Source: Saccharomonospora viridis DSM 43017
GTDB lineage: Bacteria > Actinomycetota > Actinomycetes > Mycobacteriales > Pseudonocardiaceae
Direction of reading: 5' to 3'
NCBI RefSeq assembly: GCF_000023865.1
Contig: NC_013159.1
Span: forward strand, 1,824,001 to 1,888,000
DNA: 64,000 nucleotides
Shown: in pieces, positions 18,109 through 25,673 of the stretch
Layout: each line of letters opens with the position of its first letter
How positions within the stretch are numbered: the stretch's first letter is position 1
The notes under the pieces: generated by a model
Database searches by the model: none
Told to the model about the DNA's origin: nothing
What the model saw: the letters and a program-made list of their open reading frames with translations, nothing else
Translations under genes and position numbers: made by a program

Positions 18109-20132
18109 CAGGCCACCTCCCGACGTGGGGCGGTGGCGCTGCGGACGACACCGGTGAGACCGTCGGCGGTGACCTCGCCCAAGGGGATGTGCTCAGCCCG
18201 CAGGTGGTCGGCGAGTCGGACGGCCAGTCCCATCCGGAAGCGACCGGTTTCGCAGTCGACCACGACACTGTCGACACCGGTCGCGGCGAGGTGTCGGGCC
18301 ATGGTGTGAGCACGGCCCAACGGGTCGGCTCCGGAGGTGGCCCGGCCATCGGTCACCACCACCAACAGCGGTCTGCGTGTCGGGTCGCGGAGCGCCTCCC
18401 GCCGCAGTAGTTCCGCCGAGCATTCCAAACCTTCGGCCAAGGGGGTGCGTCCCCCGGCGGGCAGGTCGGCGAGCCGACGCGAGGCGACGTCCACCGAGTT
18501 CGTGGGCGGCAGCGTCACCTCGGCGGAGTGTTGGCGGAAGGTCACCAACGCCACCTTGTCGCGACGGCGGTAGGCGTCCAACAACAGGGAGAGAACAGCC
18601 GTTTTGACCTGTTCCATGCGGCGGCGGGCGGCCATCGAGCCGGAGGCGTCGACGCACAGCAGCACGAGGTTGGACTCCCGGCCCAGGGTTTCGGCGCGGC
18701 GCAGGTCATCGGGGGTGACGATCAAGCCGCGTCCGTCGGTGAAGCCGCCGCGCAGTCGCTGATGTGGTGCGGCCGCGGCGATGGTGCCCGCCAGGTGCAG
18801 GCGTCCTCGTCCGCCGCCGTCGCGCCGCGGCCCGATCACCGCGCCCTGGGGGGTGCGGGCGCGTGAGCGACGTCCGGATTGGCCTTCTCCGGTGCCGCGC
18901 ACGACGAAGAGCGGAGCCCGGCCCGGACGACCGGCCGCCGCGACGGACGTGGTGGACGACGTGGCGGGCGACGGTGAGGATTCGTCCGGTTCGCTCTGCT
19001 CCTTCGACGCGGAGGGGCCGGACGGTGGTGTCGCGGATGAGGCGCCGTCGCCGGCATCGGCCGTGTCCTGGCCGTCGGCACCACCGCCGGGGCCATCGGG
19101 GCCCGGACCGTCGGGTTCGGGGTCCTCGGGGCCGAGCAGCTCGTCGAGTCGTTCCTCGTCGAGTCCCGGTTCGTCGAAGGGGTTGCGGCGACGGCGATGC
19201 GGCAGTGCGAGTCTGGCCGCGGTGCGAACGTCGTCGCGGGTGATGTGGGTGCGGCCTTGCCAAGCGGCGTGTGCGGCCGCGGCGCGGGCGGTCACGAGGT
19301 CAGCGCGCAGCCCGTCGACGTCGAACGCGGCGCAGATCTCGGTGATGGTCGTGAGCGTGGCGTCGTCCAGCACGACGGCGCCGACCAGATCACGGGCGGC
19401 GGCGAGGCGTTCGCGGAGGGCGTGTTGTTCGGACTCCCAGCGCGCGGCGAAACCGACCGGATCGGTGTCGAAGGCCAGGCGACGTCGGACCACTTCGGCG
19501 CGGATGCCGGGGTCCCGGGGCGCGGTGACCTCGACGGTCAGGCCGAACCGGTCGAGCAACTGGGGGCGGAGTTCGCCCTCCTCGGGGTTCATCGTGCCGA
19601 TGAGCACGAACCGTGCGGCGTGTTCGATCGAGAGGCCGTCACGTTCGACACTCACGCGGCCGGTGGCCGCGGCGTCCAACAGCAGGTCGACGAGGTGGTC
19701 CGGCAGCAGGTTGATCTCGTCGACGTAGAGCAGACCGCGGTGGGCTCGGGCCAGCAGGCCGGGCTCGAACTCCACGACGCCCTCACGGAGGGCCTTGTTC
19801 AACTGCAACGTGCCGGTGACCCGGTCGTCGCCGGCACCGGTGGGGAGTTCGACAAGCCGTACGGGACGGGTGACGATGTCGGTGTCCGGCCCGAACGGGC
19901 CGTCGGGGGAAACCTCGTCGGGATCGTGTGGGTCGATGGAGAAGCGGTCGCCCTCGTAGACGGCCACCGGTGGGAGGACTTCGGCGAGACCACGGACCGT
20001 CGTCGTTTTCGCCGTGCCCTTCTCGCCGCGTATCAGGACGCCGCCGATGAGGGGATCGATCGCGGTGAGTGCCAGGGCGAGTGTCATGTCGTCGGAGCCG
20101 ACGACGGCGGAAAAAGGGTACTGCACAGGCAT
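18108..20132 (-). CDS. ChlI-ChlD-type AAA+/VWA chelatase subunit (putative cobaltochelatase partner of CobN)
   Basis: About 674 residues. The N-terminal AAA+ part has Walker A IRGEKGTAKTTTVRGLAE (about 34-51), LLYVDEINLLPDHLVDLLL (Walker B) and IGTMNPEEGELRPQLLDRFG. The middle is an acidic, Pro/Gly-rich linker (GPEDPEPDGPGPDGPGGG). The C-terminal von Willebrand A domain has the metal-site motif CVDASGSMAARRRM near 490. This is the magnesium-chelatase I/D fusion form found in actinobacteria without CobST; with CobN it likely forms the cobaltochelatase. The ATG at 20132 (MPVQYPFSAVVG) gives the family start; the open frame upstream enters the riboswitch. First gene of its operon. Confidence 0.9.
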   Translation of the reverse strand: MPVQYPFSAVVGSDDMTLALALTAIDPLIGGVLIRGEKGTAKTTTVRGLAEVLPPVAVYEGDRFSIDPHDPDEVSPDGPFGPDTDIVTRPVRLVELPTGAGDDRVTGTLQLNKALREGVVEFEPGLLARAHRGLLYVDEINLLPDHLVDLLLDAAATGRVSVERDGLSIEHAARFVLIGTMNPEEGELRPQLLDRFGLTVEVTAPRDPGIRAEVVRRRLAFDTDPVGFAARWESEQHALRERLAAARDLVGAVVLDDATLTTITEICAAFDVDGLRADLVTARAAAAHAAWQGRTHITRDDVRTAARLALPHRRRRNPFDEPGLDEERLDELLGPEDPEPDGPGPDGPGGGADGQDTADAGDGASSATPPSGPSASKEQSEPDESSPSPATSSTTSVAAAGRPGRAPLFVVRGTGEGQSGRRSRARTPQGAVIGPRRDGGGRGRLHLAGTIAAAAPHQRLRGGFTDGRGLIVTPDDLRRAETLGRESNLVLLCVDASGSMAARRRMEQVKTAVLSLLLDAYRRRDKVALVTFRQHSAEVTLPPTNSVDVASRRLADLPAGGRTPLAEGLECSAELLRREALRDPTRRPLLVVVTDGRATSGADPLGRAHTMARHLAATGVDSVVVDCETGRFRMGLAVRLADHLRAEHIPLGEVTADGLTGVVRSATAPRREVA

Positions 20133-20184
20133 GTAGGGCTCCCGCTCGAACTGCCGTGTGTTCCCGGACACGGGTTTGTGTCCG

Positions 20185-20320
20185 GGGCGGATCGAGGCCG
20201 GTCTTCGGACTTCCCAGGTCAGTGCCTGAGTCACCGCAGCGGGCCCTGTGCCGGACTTTCACCGGACTTCCCAGATTCTCCCCGTGGCGTGAGCCGTGGG
20301 GCACCTCGAACCGTGACGAT
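20185..20320 (-). promoter_or_regulatory. Cobalamin riboswitch upstream of the chelatase-cobO-cobBC-cobA-cobD operon
   Basis: Minus-strand reading shows GGTGCCCCACGG, GGGAGAATCTGGGAAGTCCG, GGTGAAAGTCCGGCACAGGG, CCGCTGCGGTGACTCAGGCA followed by CTGACC (B12-box region), and a closing GGGAAGTCCGAAGACCGGCC. The element ends about 50 bases before the ATG of the chelatase gene. It should repress this operon when adenosylcobalamin is abundant. Its B12 box (GGCACTG) is less standard than in the riboswitch at 5.5 kb. Confidence 0.85.
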
Positions 20321-20329
20321 CACCCTAGC

Positions 20330-21060
20330 CGCATCGGTGGTGCTGTGGGAGCCGTGTTCGTGTGAATGCACGCACACTACGGTCACCCGCTCCGGTCCCA
20401 CTACGCGAAGGCGAACAAAGGGGTCGTGCGCTGTCGGGGTTCCGGGACCAGGTGTTCGACTCAACGTTTTCCTCGTGCGAGCGCCGTGTCTTCCACCGGC
20501 ACCCTGCTGGTTTTCCGGCGTTCGGGTGGTTGTGCGGTCCGGAGGAGGTAGGTGAGGTCCTGGTTCGGAGATTTCGACCGGGGTTTCGCGGGGAATCGGC
20601 TCAATCGATGATGTGTCCGAACTCCCGGCGATGGTCATGGAGTCATCGGTGATCGATTGTGGTCTCCCGGCGGCGAGTGCTGATCGGGGTGTCGGATAGC
20701 TTTCCGAGTTGGTTGTCCATCGGATGCGGGAAAATTCCTGATCGCCAATTTTAGCACACAGTATACATTAGACTTTAATCTACAAGAGGCAGCTTGATTT
20801 ACCTTCTCCCTGTGGTATCGGCTCGTGCTGGTCGAAGTTGGGATTTCGCCATTGTCGGTGATCGTGATGTTTTGGAGTGATTCCCGTGTGATGTCGGGGT
20901 TTTCTTGTACGAGCATCGGTCGGACCGATGACTCTTCGCCGGGGTTTCGTGTTCGGGCGAGTCGAATCCGTCTGTCGAGTGCCTGTGTTCCCTGTGTGCG
21001 TCCATCCGGACGGGTAGTCTGGAGTCATGCCGAGGTAGTCCGACTTCTCGGAAGGTGACA
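20330..21060. other. Intergenic region with an AT-rich patch; no supported gene
   Basis: About 730 bases between the divergent riboswitch-led operon and the acetyltransferase gene. Short open frames here show no recognisable protein. A clear drop in GC lies near 20735-20810 (AATTTTAGCACACAGTATAC, then ATTAGACTTTAATC), unlike the flanks. It could hold promoters or be a remnant of inserted DNA. A ribosome binding site GGAAGGTG is at the right end, serving the next gene. Confidence 0.5.
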
Positions 21061-21534
21061 ATGGAGATCGATTCTCTGCGCCAACGCGATATTCCCGAGG
21101 TCATGGCGCTGATGGATCTCGGAGGCCCCTATCTCGTGCCGCGGACCGCCTCCGATTACTGGCTCTACGCCAAGCTGTTCTCCACCACCTGCCTCGTCGC
21201 CCGTATCGACGGGGAACTCGTGGGTGCCGTCATGGCCTTCCGTAGTCAGGACGAACCTGACGATGTCTACATTCAGGACGTCGTCACCCATCCCGCACAT
21301 CGCCGTGCCGGTATCGCCACCGCACTGTTGGCCGCTCTCCGTGAGCGTGCTGAACGCCTCGGTGCCCGCAGGCTCTACCTCACCTCCGAACCCGGCAATA
21401 CCGCCGCCCACGCCACGTGGACGCGACTGGGCTTCACCAACGTCTCCGGGGATCGGACGGTCGAGGGGGTGTCTGTCATCGATGACTACAAAGGCCTGGG
21501 AAGGCACCGGGCCGTCTACGAGCTGTCCCTGTGA
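21061..21534 (+). CDS. GNAT-family N-acetyltransferase
   Basis: Acetyl-CoA-dependent acetyltransferase of 157 residues and unknown substrate. Family features: QDVVTHPAHRRAGIATALLAALRERAERLG, the acetyl-CoA-binding motif A with the R/Q-x-x-G-x-G/A pattern, and LYLTSEPGNTAAHATWTRLGF near the C terminus. The start is the ATG at 21061 with GGAAGGTG just upstream; a GTG two codons earlier would swallow the binding site. The N-terminal shape (EIDSLRQRDIPEVMALMDLGGPY) and length near 160 resemble ectoine-synthesis or diaminobutyrate acetyltransferases, but no ectB/ectC is nearby, so I leave the substrate open. Confidence 0.88.
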   Translation: MEIDSLRQRDIPEVMALMDLGGPYLVPRTASDYWLYAKLFSTTCLVARIDGELVGAVMAFRSQDEPDDVYIQDVVTHPAHRRAGIATALLAALRERAERLGARRLYLTSEPGNTAAHATWTRLGFTNVSGDRTVEGVSVIDDYKGLGRHRAVYELSL

Positions 21535-21561
21535 TTCGGAAGAAGTCCGAGACGCTGTCCG

Positions 21562-21579
21562 CGGTCTCCAGGGAGACCG
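21562..21579 (+). terminator. Hairpin after the GNAT gene
   Basis: Inverted repeat CGGTCTCC-AG-GGAGACCG (7-8 bp stem), 27 bases after the GNAT stop. No strong T-run follows, as is common in high-GC actinobacteria. Confidence 0.4.
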
Positions 21580-21810
21580 TGGTGTCCTTGCCGAGAGTGG
21601 CGTGGAGGTCGATGCCCGCTCTCCCGCCTGTCCGCACGTACGCGTAAAGCGGCGTTACTGAAAGCCTTATGTTTAGCGCGACCGGGACGGAGCGGCAAAT
21701 GGTGAGAAGTTGACAAGGAAGTTCGTGGCAAGGGTGGGTCCTCCGGTTTACTCCCCATCCGCTCGCCGGTCGGATAGGATCCGGTCCCACCGCGGATGAG
21801 ACCTTGACCA

Positions 21811-21825
21811 CTGAGTTGAGTTCAG
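21811..21825 (+). promoter_or_regulatory. Operator-like motif A upstream of the SRPBCC gene
   Basis: CTGAGTTGAGTTCAG, an inverted repeat ACTGA-N7-TCAGT when one flanking base is added on each side. On the minus strand it reads CTGAACT-N4-TCAG, the same pattern as at 23339, 28880 and 40048. It lies about 50 bases before the SRPBCC reading frame. Probably a binding site for a local regulator, perhaps the TetR protein at 40.1 kb. Confidence 0.6.
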
Positions 21826-21875
21826 TTTGAATATCGGTGAGCTCTAAGCCACGCGACTGAAAGATGGAGAGTGCG

Positions 21876-22307
21876 ATGGCGACCCTGTACTACAGCCAGA
21901 AGGTCAACGTCCCGACGGAGCGCGGATGGCGAGTCCTCGAAGACTACGCGAGCGCGAAGAACCACATCTTCTCGGCGGCGTCGGCCGAGCGGATGGAGTG
22001 AGTTGAGGAGTCGACTCCGGGACGTCCCGCCGGTGACTACCGCGTGGTTACCGTCGCCGCGGACGGCAGTGAGATTTGAGAGCTCATCGTCAGCACGGAC
22101 GCTGAGAACATGCGTGCGTGTTACACGGTCCCGGGACTTTTCGGCGCGGATCATCACAACGCCTATATGCAGATCATCCCGATCGACGAGAACACCTCAC
22201 AGTTGATCTGGGTGACCGACGTGCTGCCCGATTCCTTCGCCGAGGAGTTCCGCTCGTTCTGCGACGGGAACTTCGCCGATATCGTGAAGGCCGTTGAACA
22301 GGCGTGA
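21876..22307 (+). pseudogene. SRPBCC-family (polyketide cyclase/START-like) gene with two in-frame TGA codons
   Basis: One uninterrupted frame register of 144 codons. It starts MATLYYSQKVNVPTERGWRV and continues HIFSAASAERME, then TGA (21999-22001), then VEESTPGRPAGDYRVVTVAA to SEI, then TGA (22077-22079), then ELIVSTDAENMRACYTVPG and QIIPIDENTSQLIWVTDVLP to the natural stop. The shape matches SRPBCC ligand-binding proteins (final helix FCDGNFADIVKAVEQA). Both TGAs could come from CGA by single C-to-T changes. No frameshift is present, so this is a nonsense-mutated gene, or less likely a read-through gene. Operator-like motif A lies upstream. Confidence 0.75.
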
Positions 22308-22498
22308 TCCTTCGAAGTGCCACGCGTGCTGGACCGGCATGATCGTTCCCAGTCGATTCGAAGGCGGGGGACGATCGTGGCCGTGGCCCGCTGGAACTTC
22401 TCCAGGAAGTGGCTGTTGCCGGACGATCCTCTTCCTTTGGAGGGATTCTGTCCATCTACTGAGGATGGTTCTTGTCGGACGATGATCCCTTTGTCCGG

Positions 22499-23365
22499 TC
22501 AGTTGGACTGGTGTCGCGAGTAGCGTGCGGTCCAGCCTCCGTCCGCGTAGATTTCCGAACCCGTCATATACGACGAATCGTCGCTCAGCAAGAAGGCGAC
22601 GACGGCGGCGATCTCGGCTGGATCAGCGAGTCGTCCCATCGGAGTGTGAGAGAGCATGGCCTCGTGGCGCGGTGAACCCGCGTAGAGGTCCAGCACCTGC
22701 TCCGTGCCGATGAAACCGGGGTGGAGCGAGTTCACGCGAATGCCTTGTGTGGCCCAATGCAGGGCCGCGTTCTTGGTCATCGCTCGTACGGCCCCTTTGG
22801 CGGCATGGTAGGCGATGCTGTCGCCGAAGCCGCCGACGGTGCCGAGGATTGAGCAGATGTTGACGATCGAGCCACCCCCGCAACGTTCGAGTAGGCCGCC
22901 GGCGTATTTCATACCGAGCCATACGCCGGTCTGGCCGATGGCGATGATGCGATCCCAGCGATCGCGTCGTTCGTCCGCAACTGATGCGAGGCCGCCGATT
23001 GCGGCGTTGTTGACGCAGCCGTGTAGCACGCCGTATCGGTTTTGGATGTGTTCGATCGCGGCTTGCCAATCCTCGTCGCTGCGAACGTCCAACGGGAGTG
23101 ATGTATGAGCTCCACCTCTATCTGCGAGCTCGGCGATGACAGACGCACACGTGTTTGCGTCGATGTCGGAGGCTACTACCCGAGCTCCTTCGGCCGCCAA
23201 TCGGGACACGATCGAAGTGCCGAGCCCTCCCGCCGCGCCCGTGACCAGGATGACGCGTCCGGACAGGCGCTCTTGGCCACTCCTTGCGGACGTGCTGAAC
23301 CGGACATCGTGTCCATAGTGAACTCCTTGGTTGAAGAACTGAACTCGCCTCAGGTAGAGCGGCAT
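22499..23365 (-). CDS. SDR-family NAD(P)-dependent oxidoreductase, start uncertain (possible N-terminal frameshift)
   Basis: Short-chain dehydrogenase with a complete core: RVILVTGAAGGLGTSIVSRL (cofactor site), CVNNAAIGG, SIVNICSILG (catalytic Ser), YHAAK (catalytic Tyr/Lys) and C-terminal SSYMTGSEIYADGGWTAR. The best ribosome site (AAGGAG, 6 bases, ATG at 23316) is out of frame with the core; it would read MDTMSGSARPQ. The in-frame ATG at 23365 and TTG at 23389 lie on the far side of operator-like motif B and have poorer ribosome sites. Either translation starts at 23365 or a one-base indel between 23316 and about 23265 has broken the gene. Probable role: oxidising an alcohol intermediate of the P450 pathway. 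Confidence 0.75.
   Translation of the reverse strand: MPLYLRRVQFFNQGVHYGHDVRFSTSARSGQERLSGRVILVTGAAGGLGTSIVSRLAAEGARVVASDIDANTCASVIAELADRGGAHTSLPLDVRSDEDWQAAIEHIQNRYGVLHGCVNNAAIGGLASVADERRDRWDRIIAIGQTGVWLGMKYAGGLLERCGGGSIVNICSILGTVGGFGDSIAYHAAKGAVRAMTKNAALHWATQGIRVNSLHPGFIGTEQVLDLYAGSPRHEAMLSHTPMGRLADPAEIAAVVAFLLSDDSSYMTGSEIYADGGWTARYSRHQSN
23339..23353 (+). promoter_or_regulatory. Operator-like motif B upstream of the minus-strand SDR gene
   Basis: CTGAACTCGCCTCAG, an inverted repeat CTGA-N7-TCAG with the CTGAACT-N4-TCA pattern of the island. It lies about 25 bases before the AAGGAG/ATG (23316) of the SDR gene, a sensible place for an operator only if that ATG is the true start. Confidence 0.6.
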
Positions 23366-23689
23366 GGAGGTCCGACCGTGCTTGGTCAAGTCCTCTTTGG
23401 AGGTTGTTCCTCCTGGGTGGGTCGGACGACACTCGCCGATGGGTGGAGGATCGCCTCTTGGCTCGGTGACGTGGATTACGTAACTTCTTGAACAGAAGTC
23501 GGTTCAGTAAATCCTCTGACGTCACTGAGCTCAGGCATGGGCGTAGGTCGACGCTCGGTTGTCGTGGTGAGTGGCGCGGGAGGTATGCCCGACCGACAAA
23601 ACCCGGACGTTGCTGAGTCGAACATCGAGCAGCGACACCGGGGTTCCCTTCACCCCACGGCCGTCTTCAACGAAGAGGAGTAGGCGCAG
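23366..23689. other. Divergent promoter region between the SDR and the P450 operon
   Basis: No gene seen. Symmetric elements stand out: TTACGTAA (23476-23483), CAGAAGTCGGTTCAG (23493-23507, a weaker match to the island motif, CAGA-N7-TCAG) and TGACGTCA (23517-23524). They probably belong to control of the P450 operon that starts at 23690. A ribosome site GAGGAG lies 10 bases before that gene. Confidence 0.5.
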
Positions 23690-24052
23690 ATGGAAATCCG
23701 TGCGATCGCGGAAATGAGAATCAAGCCAGGGGTGGAGATCGCCACCGTTGTGGAATGCGCTCGCCAGATCAGCTCCCGCGCCGAGGAGCAGGATAGCGCC
23801 ACCATCGCTCACAACTACTACGTGGACGCCAACCGTCGATTGCTCGTCGCGCATGAGCACTACGAAGACTCGGAAGCCATGATCGCGCATTTGAACAACA
23901 TGGACCCGGACGTCACGCAGACACTCATGAGCTCGGTGGAAGTGCTGTCGATGCGTATTTTCGGGAAGGTCTCCGATGAGCTACGCGAAATGCTGACCGA
24001 TTTTGGCTCCCCGAGTTCTTCGATTTCGTCAGTGGGTTTCACCCGTCGATAA
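23690..24052 (+). CDS. Antibiotic biosynthesis monooxygenase (ABM) domain protein
   Basis: Small protein of 120 residues with the ferredoxin-like ABM fold seen in YgiN/quinol monooxygenases and related dimeric enzymes: AEMRIKPGVEIATVVECARQI, ATIAHNYYVDANRRLLVAHEHYEDSEAMIAHLNN. Family members act on quinols, polyketides or other aromatics without cofactors, but many are of unknown function. It is the first gene of the P450 operon (17 bases before the P450 start), suggesting a linked oxidative step or a protective role. The last 20 residues are Ser-rich and unconserved. Confidence 0.75.
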   Translation: MEIRAIAEMRIKPGVEIATVVECARQISSRAEEQDSATIAHNYYVDANRRLLVAHEHYEDSEAMIAHLNNMDPDVTQTLMSSVEVLSMRIFGKVSDELREMLTDFGSPSSSISSVGFTRR

Positions 24053-24068
24053 TCCGAGGAGTAGTGCG

Positions 24069-25340
24069 ATGACGACGATGGAATATGAGAGAGTCTTCTC
24101 CCTTGACGATGAAGCGTTGAAATGTCCCTATGAGCATTTCAAGAGGGCCCGCTCCGAATGTCCGGTCAGCCGCAGTGAGGTGGCACAGGTCTGGGTCATC
24201 AGCGACCACGAGCACGTGACCGCGGTGCTGAAGGACGCCGTCACTTTCTCGACCAAGCAGATGTTGGGGCCGCAGGTCGCCGAGGAATGGCAACGCATGA
24301 TCGACCTGGCCGCTGCTACCCCGGAAGGGAAGGAGAAGCTCGGCCCGGAGTACGGCACAAGCCCACGTAAGGTGCTGCTGTTCGCCGACCCGCCGGAGCA
24401 CACCCGGCACCGTAAGCTCATCATGAGTGCCTTGAGCTCTGCCGCGATCCGTTCCTGGGAGGGCAGGATCCGGGAGACCGCGCAGTTGTTCGTCGACCGG
24501 CTGGCCGAACAGCCCCGGGTCAACTTCGTCGAGGACTTCGCGAACGCCTACACCATGACGGTGATCGCCGACATCCTCGGGCTCCCGCGCGAGCAGGTTC
24601 CGCAAATGCTGAAGTGGGCCGCGGGCTTCAACTCCATGGTGGGCAACCCCAACCTCACCCAGGAAGAGGTCGACGCGCTCGTCGACGTCCGGCTCGGTTT
24701 CGACCTCTACTTCGACGAGCAGGTCCAGCAGCGGCGCAAAGAACCCACCGGTGACCTGATCAGCCGGGTCATCGAACTCAACGACGCCGCCGAGGAAAAG
24801 CTCGCCCGTGACGATCTGCTCCAGCTTTTCCAGCTCGTCATGGTCGGTGGCAGTGACACGTCGTCGACCGCGCTGGCCAAGATGATCGAATACCTCGCCG
24901 AGAACCCGGAGCAGTGGACCGAACTCCGCAACGACGCCTCGCGTATCCCGCTGTTCATGGAGGAGATGCTGCGGACGGAGTCCCCGGTCCAGGGCATGTT
25001 CCGCTACGTCACCAAGGACGTGGAACTGGGCGGCCAGAGCCTCAAGCAGGGTGACTACGTGTGGGTCAGCCTCGGTGCGGCCAACCGCGACCCCAAGGTG
25101 TTCGACGACCCCGACACCAAGAACCTCGACCGCAAGGGCACGCCCGCCAAGTATGTGAGCTTCGGTGGCGGTCCGCACACCTGTCCGGGCACCGCGCTCA
25201 TCAGACTCGGACTCCGGATCGTCCTGGAGATGCTGACCGCCCGATTCACCGGTGTGCGCTTCACCGGTGAGAAACCCGCTTCGAAGAAGAGTTTCCTCTT
25301 CTTCGGGCCGGCTGAGTTGCACGTCGAATTCCTGAACTAA
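24069..25340 (+). CDS. Cytochrome P450
   Basis: Soluble bacterial class I P450 of 423 residues. The heme-binding loop FGGGPHTCPGTALIRLGLRI holds the cysteine ligand (about residue 373). The I-helix oxygen site is VMVGGSDTSSTALAKMIEYL, and the K-helix ExxR is EEMLRTESPVQGMFRYV. The ATG at 24069 follows CGAGGAG; the longer open frame overlaps the ABM gene and lacks P450 similarity. The next two genes supply a [2Fe-2S] ferredoxin and its FAD reductase, so the three form a complete hydroxylase as in camphor, terpineol or linalool systems. The substrate cannot be read from the sequence. Confidence 0.95.
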   Translation: MTTMEYERVFSLDDEALKCPYEHFKRARSECPVSRSEVAQVWVISDHEHVTAVLKDAVTFSTKQMLGPQVAEEWQRMIDLAAATPEGKEKLGPEYGTSPRKVLLFADPPEHTRHRKLIMSALSSAAIRSWEGRIRETAQLFVDRLAEQPRVNFVEDFANAYTMTVIADILGLPREQVPQMLKWAAGFNSMVGNPNLTQEEVDALVDVRLGFDLYFDEQVQQRRKEPTGDLISRVIELNDAAEEKLARDDLLQLFQLVMVGGSDTSSTALAKMIEYLAENPEQWTELRNDASRIPLFMEEMLRTESPVQGMFRYVTKDVELGGQSLKQGDYVWVSLGAANRDPKVFDDPDTKNLDRKGTPAKYVSFGGGPHTCPGTALIRLGLRIVLEMLTARFTGVRFTGEKPASKKSFLFFGPAELHVEFLN

Positions 25341-25355
25341 ACCAGAGGAAGCGTT

Positions 25356-25673
25356 ATGCCGCGGGTCACCTACATCGTTGATGGCGTCAAGCAGACCGTG
25401 GAGGGAGCGACAGGCGACTCGGTCATGATCACAGCGGTCCAGAACGGTCTGGACGGCATCGTTGCGGAGTGCGGTGGATCGTGTTCGTGCGCGACCTGCC
25501 ATGTCTACGTCGACGAAGCGTGGATCGAACGGACGGGCCGTGCTACGGAGGAGGAGTCGGAGCTGCTGGAGGGGGCGATGTCGTCACCGCGTCCGACCAG
25601 CCGGCTCTCCTGCCAGATCGAACTCAGCGATGAGCTGGACGGGCTCGTCGTCGAGGTGGCCCCGGAGCAGTGA
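25356..25673 (+). CDS. [2Fe-2S] ferredoxin, putidaredoxin type
   Basis: Electron carrier of 105 residues feeding the P450. The cluster motif is C-x5-C-x2-C in ECGGSCSCATCHVYVDEAW, with the fourth ligand in RLSCQIELSDELDGL near residue 92. The tail VVEVAPEQ matches the usual putidaredoxin end. It lies 15 bases after the P450 stop with AGAGGAAG before the ATG. Its stop overlaps the reductase start. Confidence 0.95.
   Translation: MPRVTYIVDGVKQTVEGATGDSVMITAVQNGLDGIVAECGGSCSCATCHVYVDEAWIERTGRATEEESELLEGAMSSPRPTSRLSCQIELSDELDGLVVEVAPEQ

Noticed and set aside
20635-20916. A 93-codon minus-strand open frame in the intergenic region
   Set aside because: No homology, no ribosome site, and it crosses the AT-rich patch; not supported as a gene.
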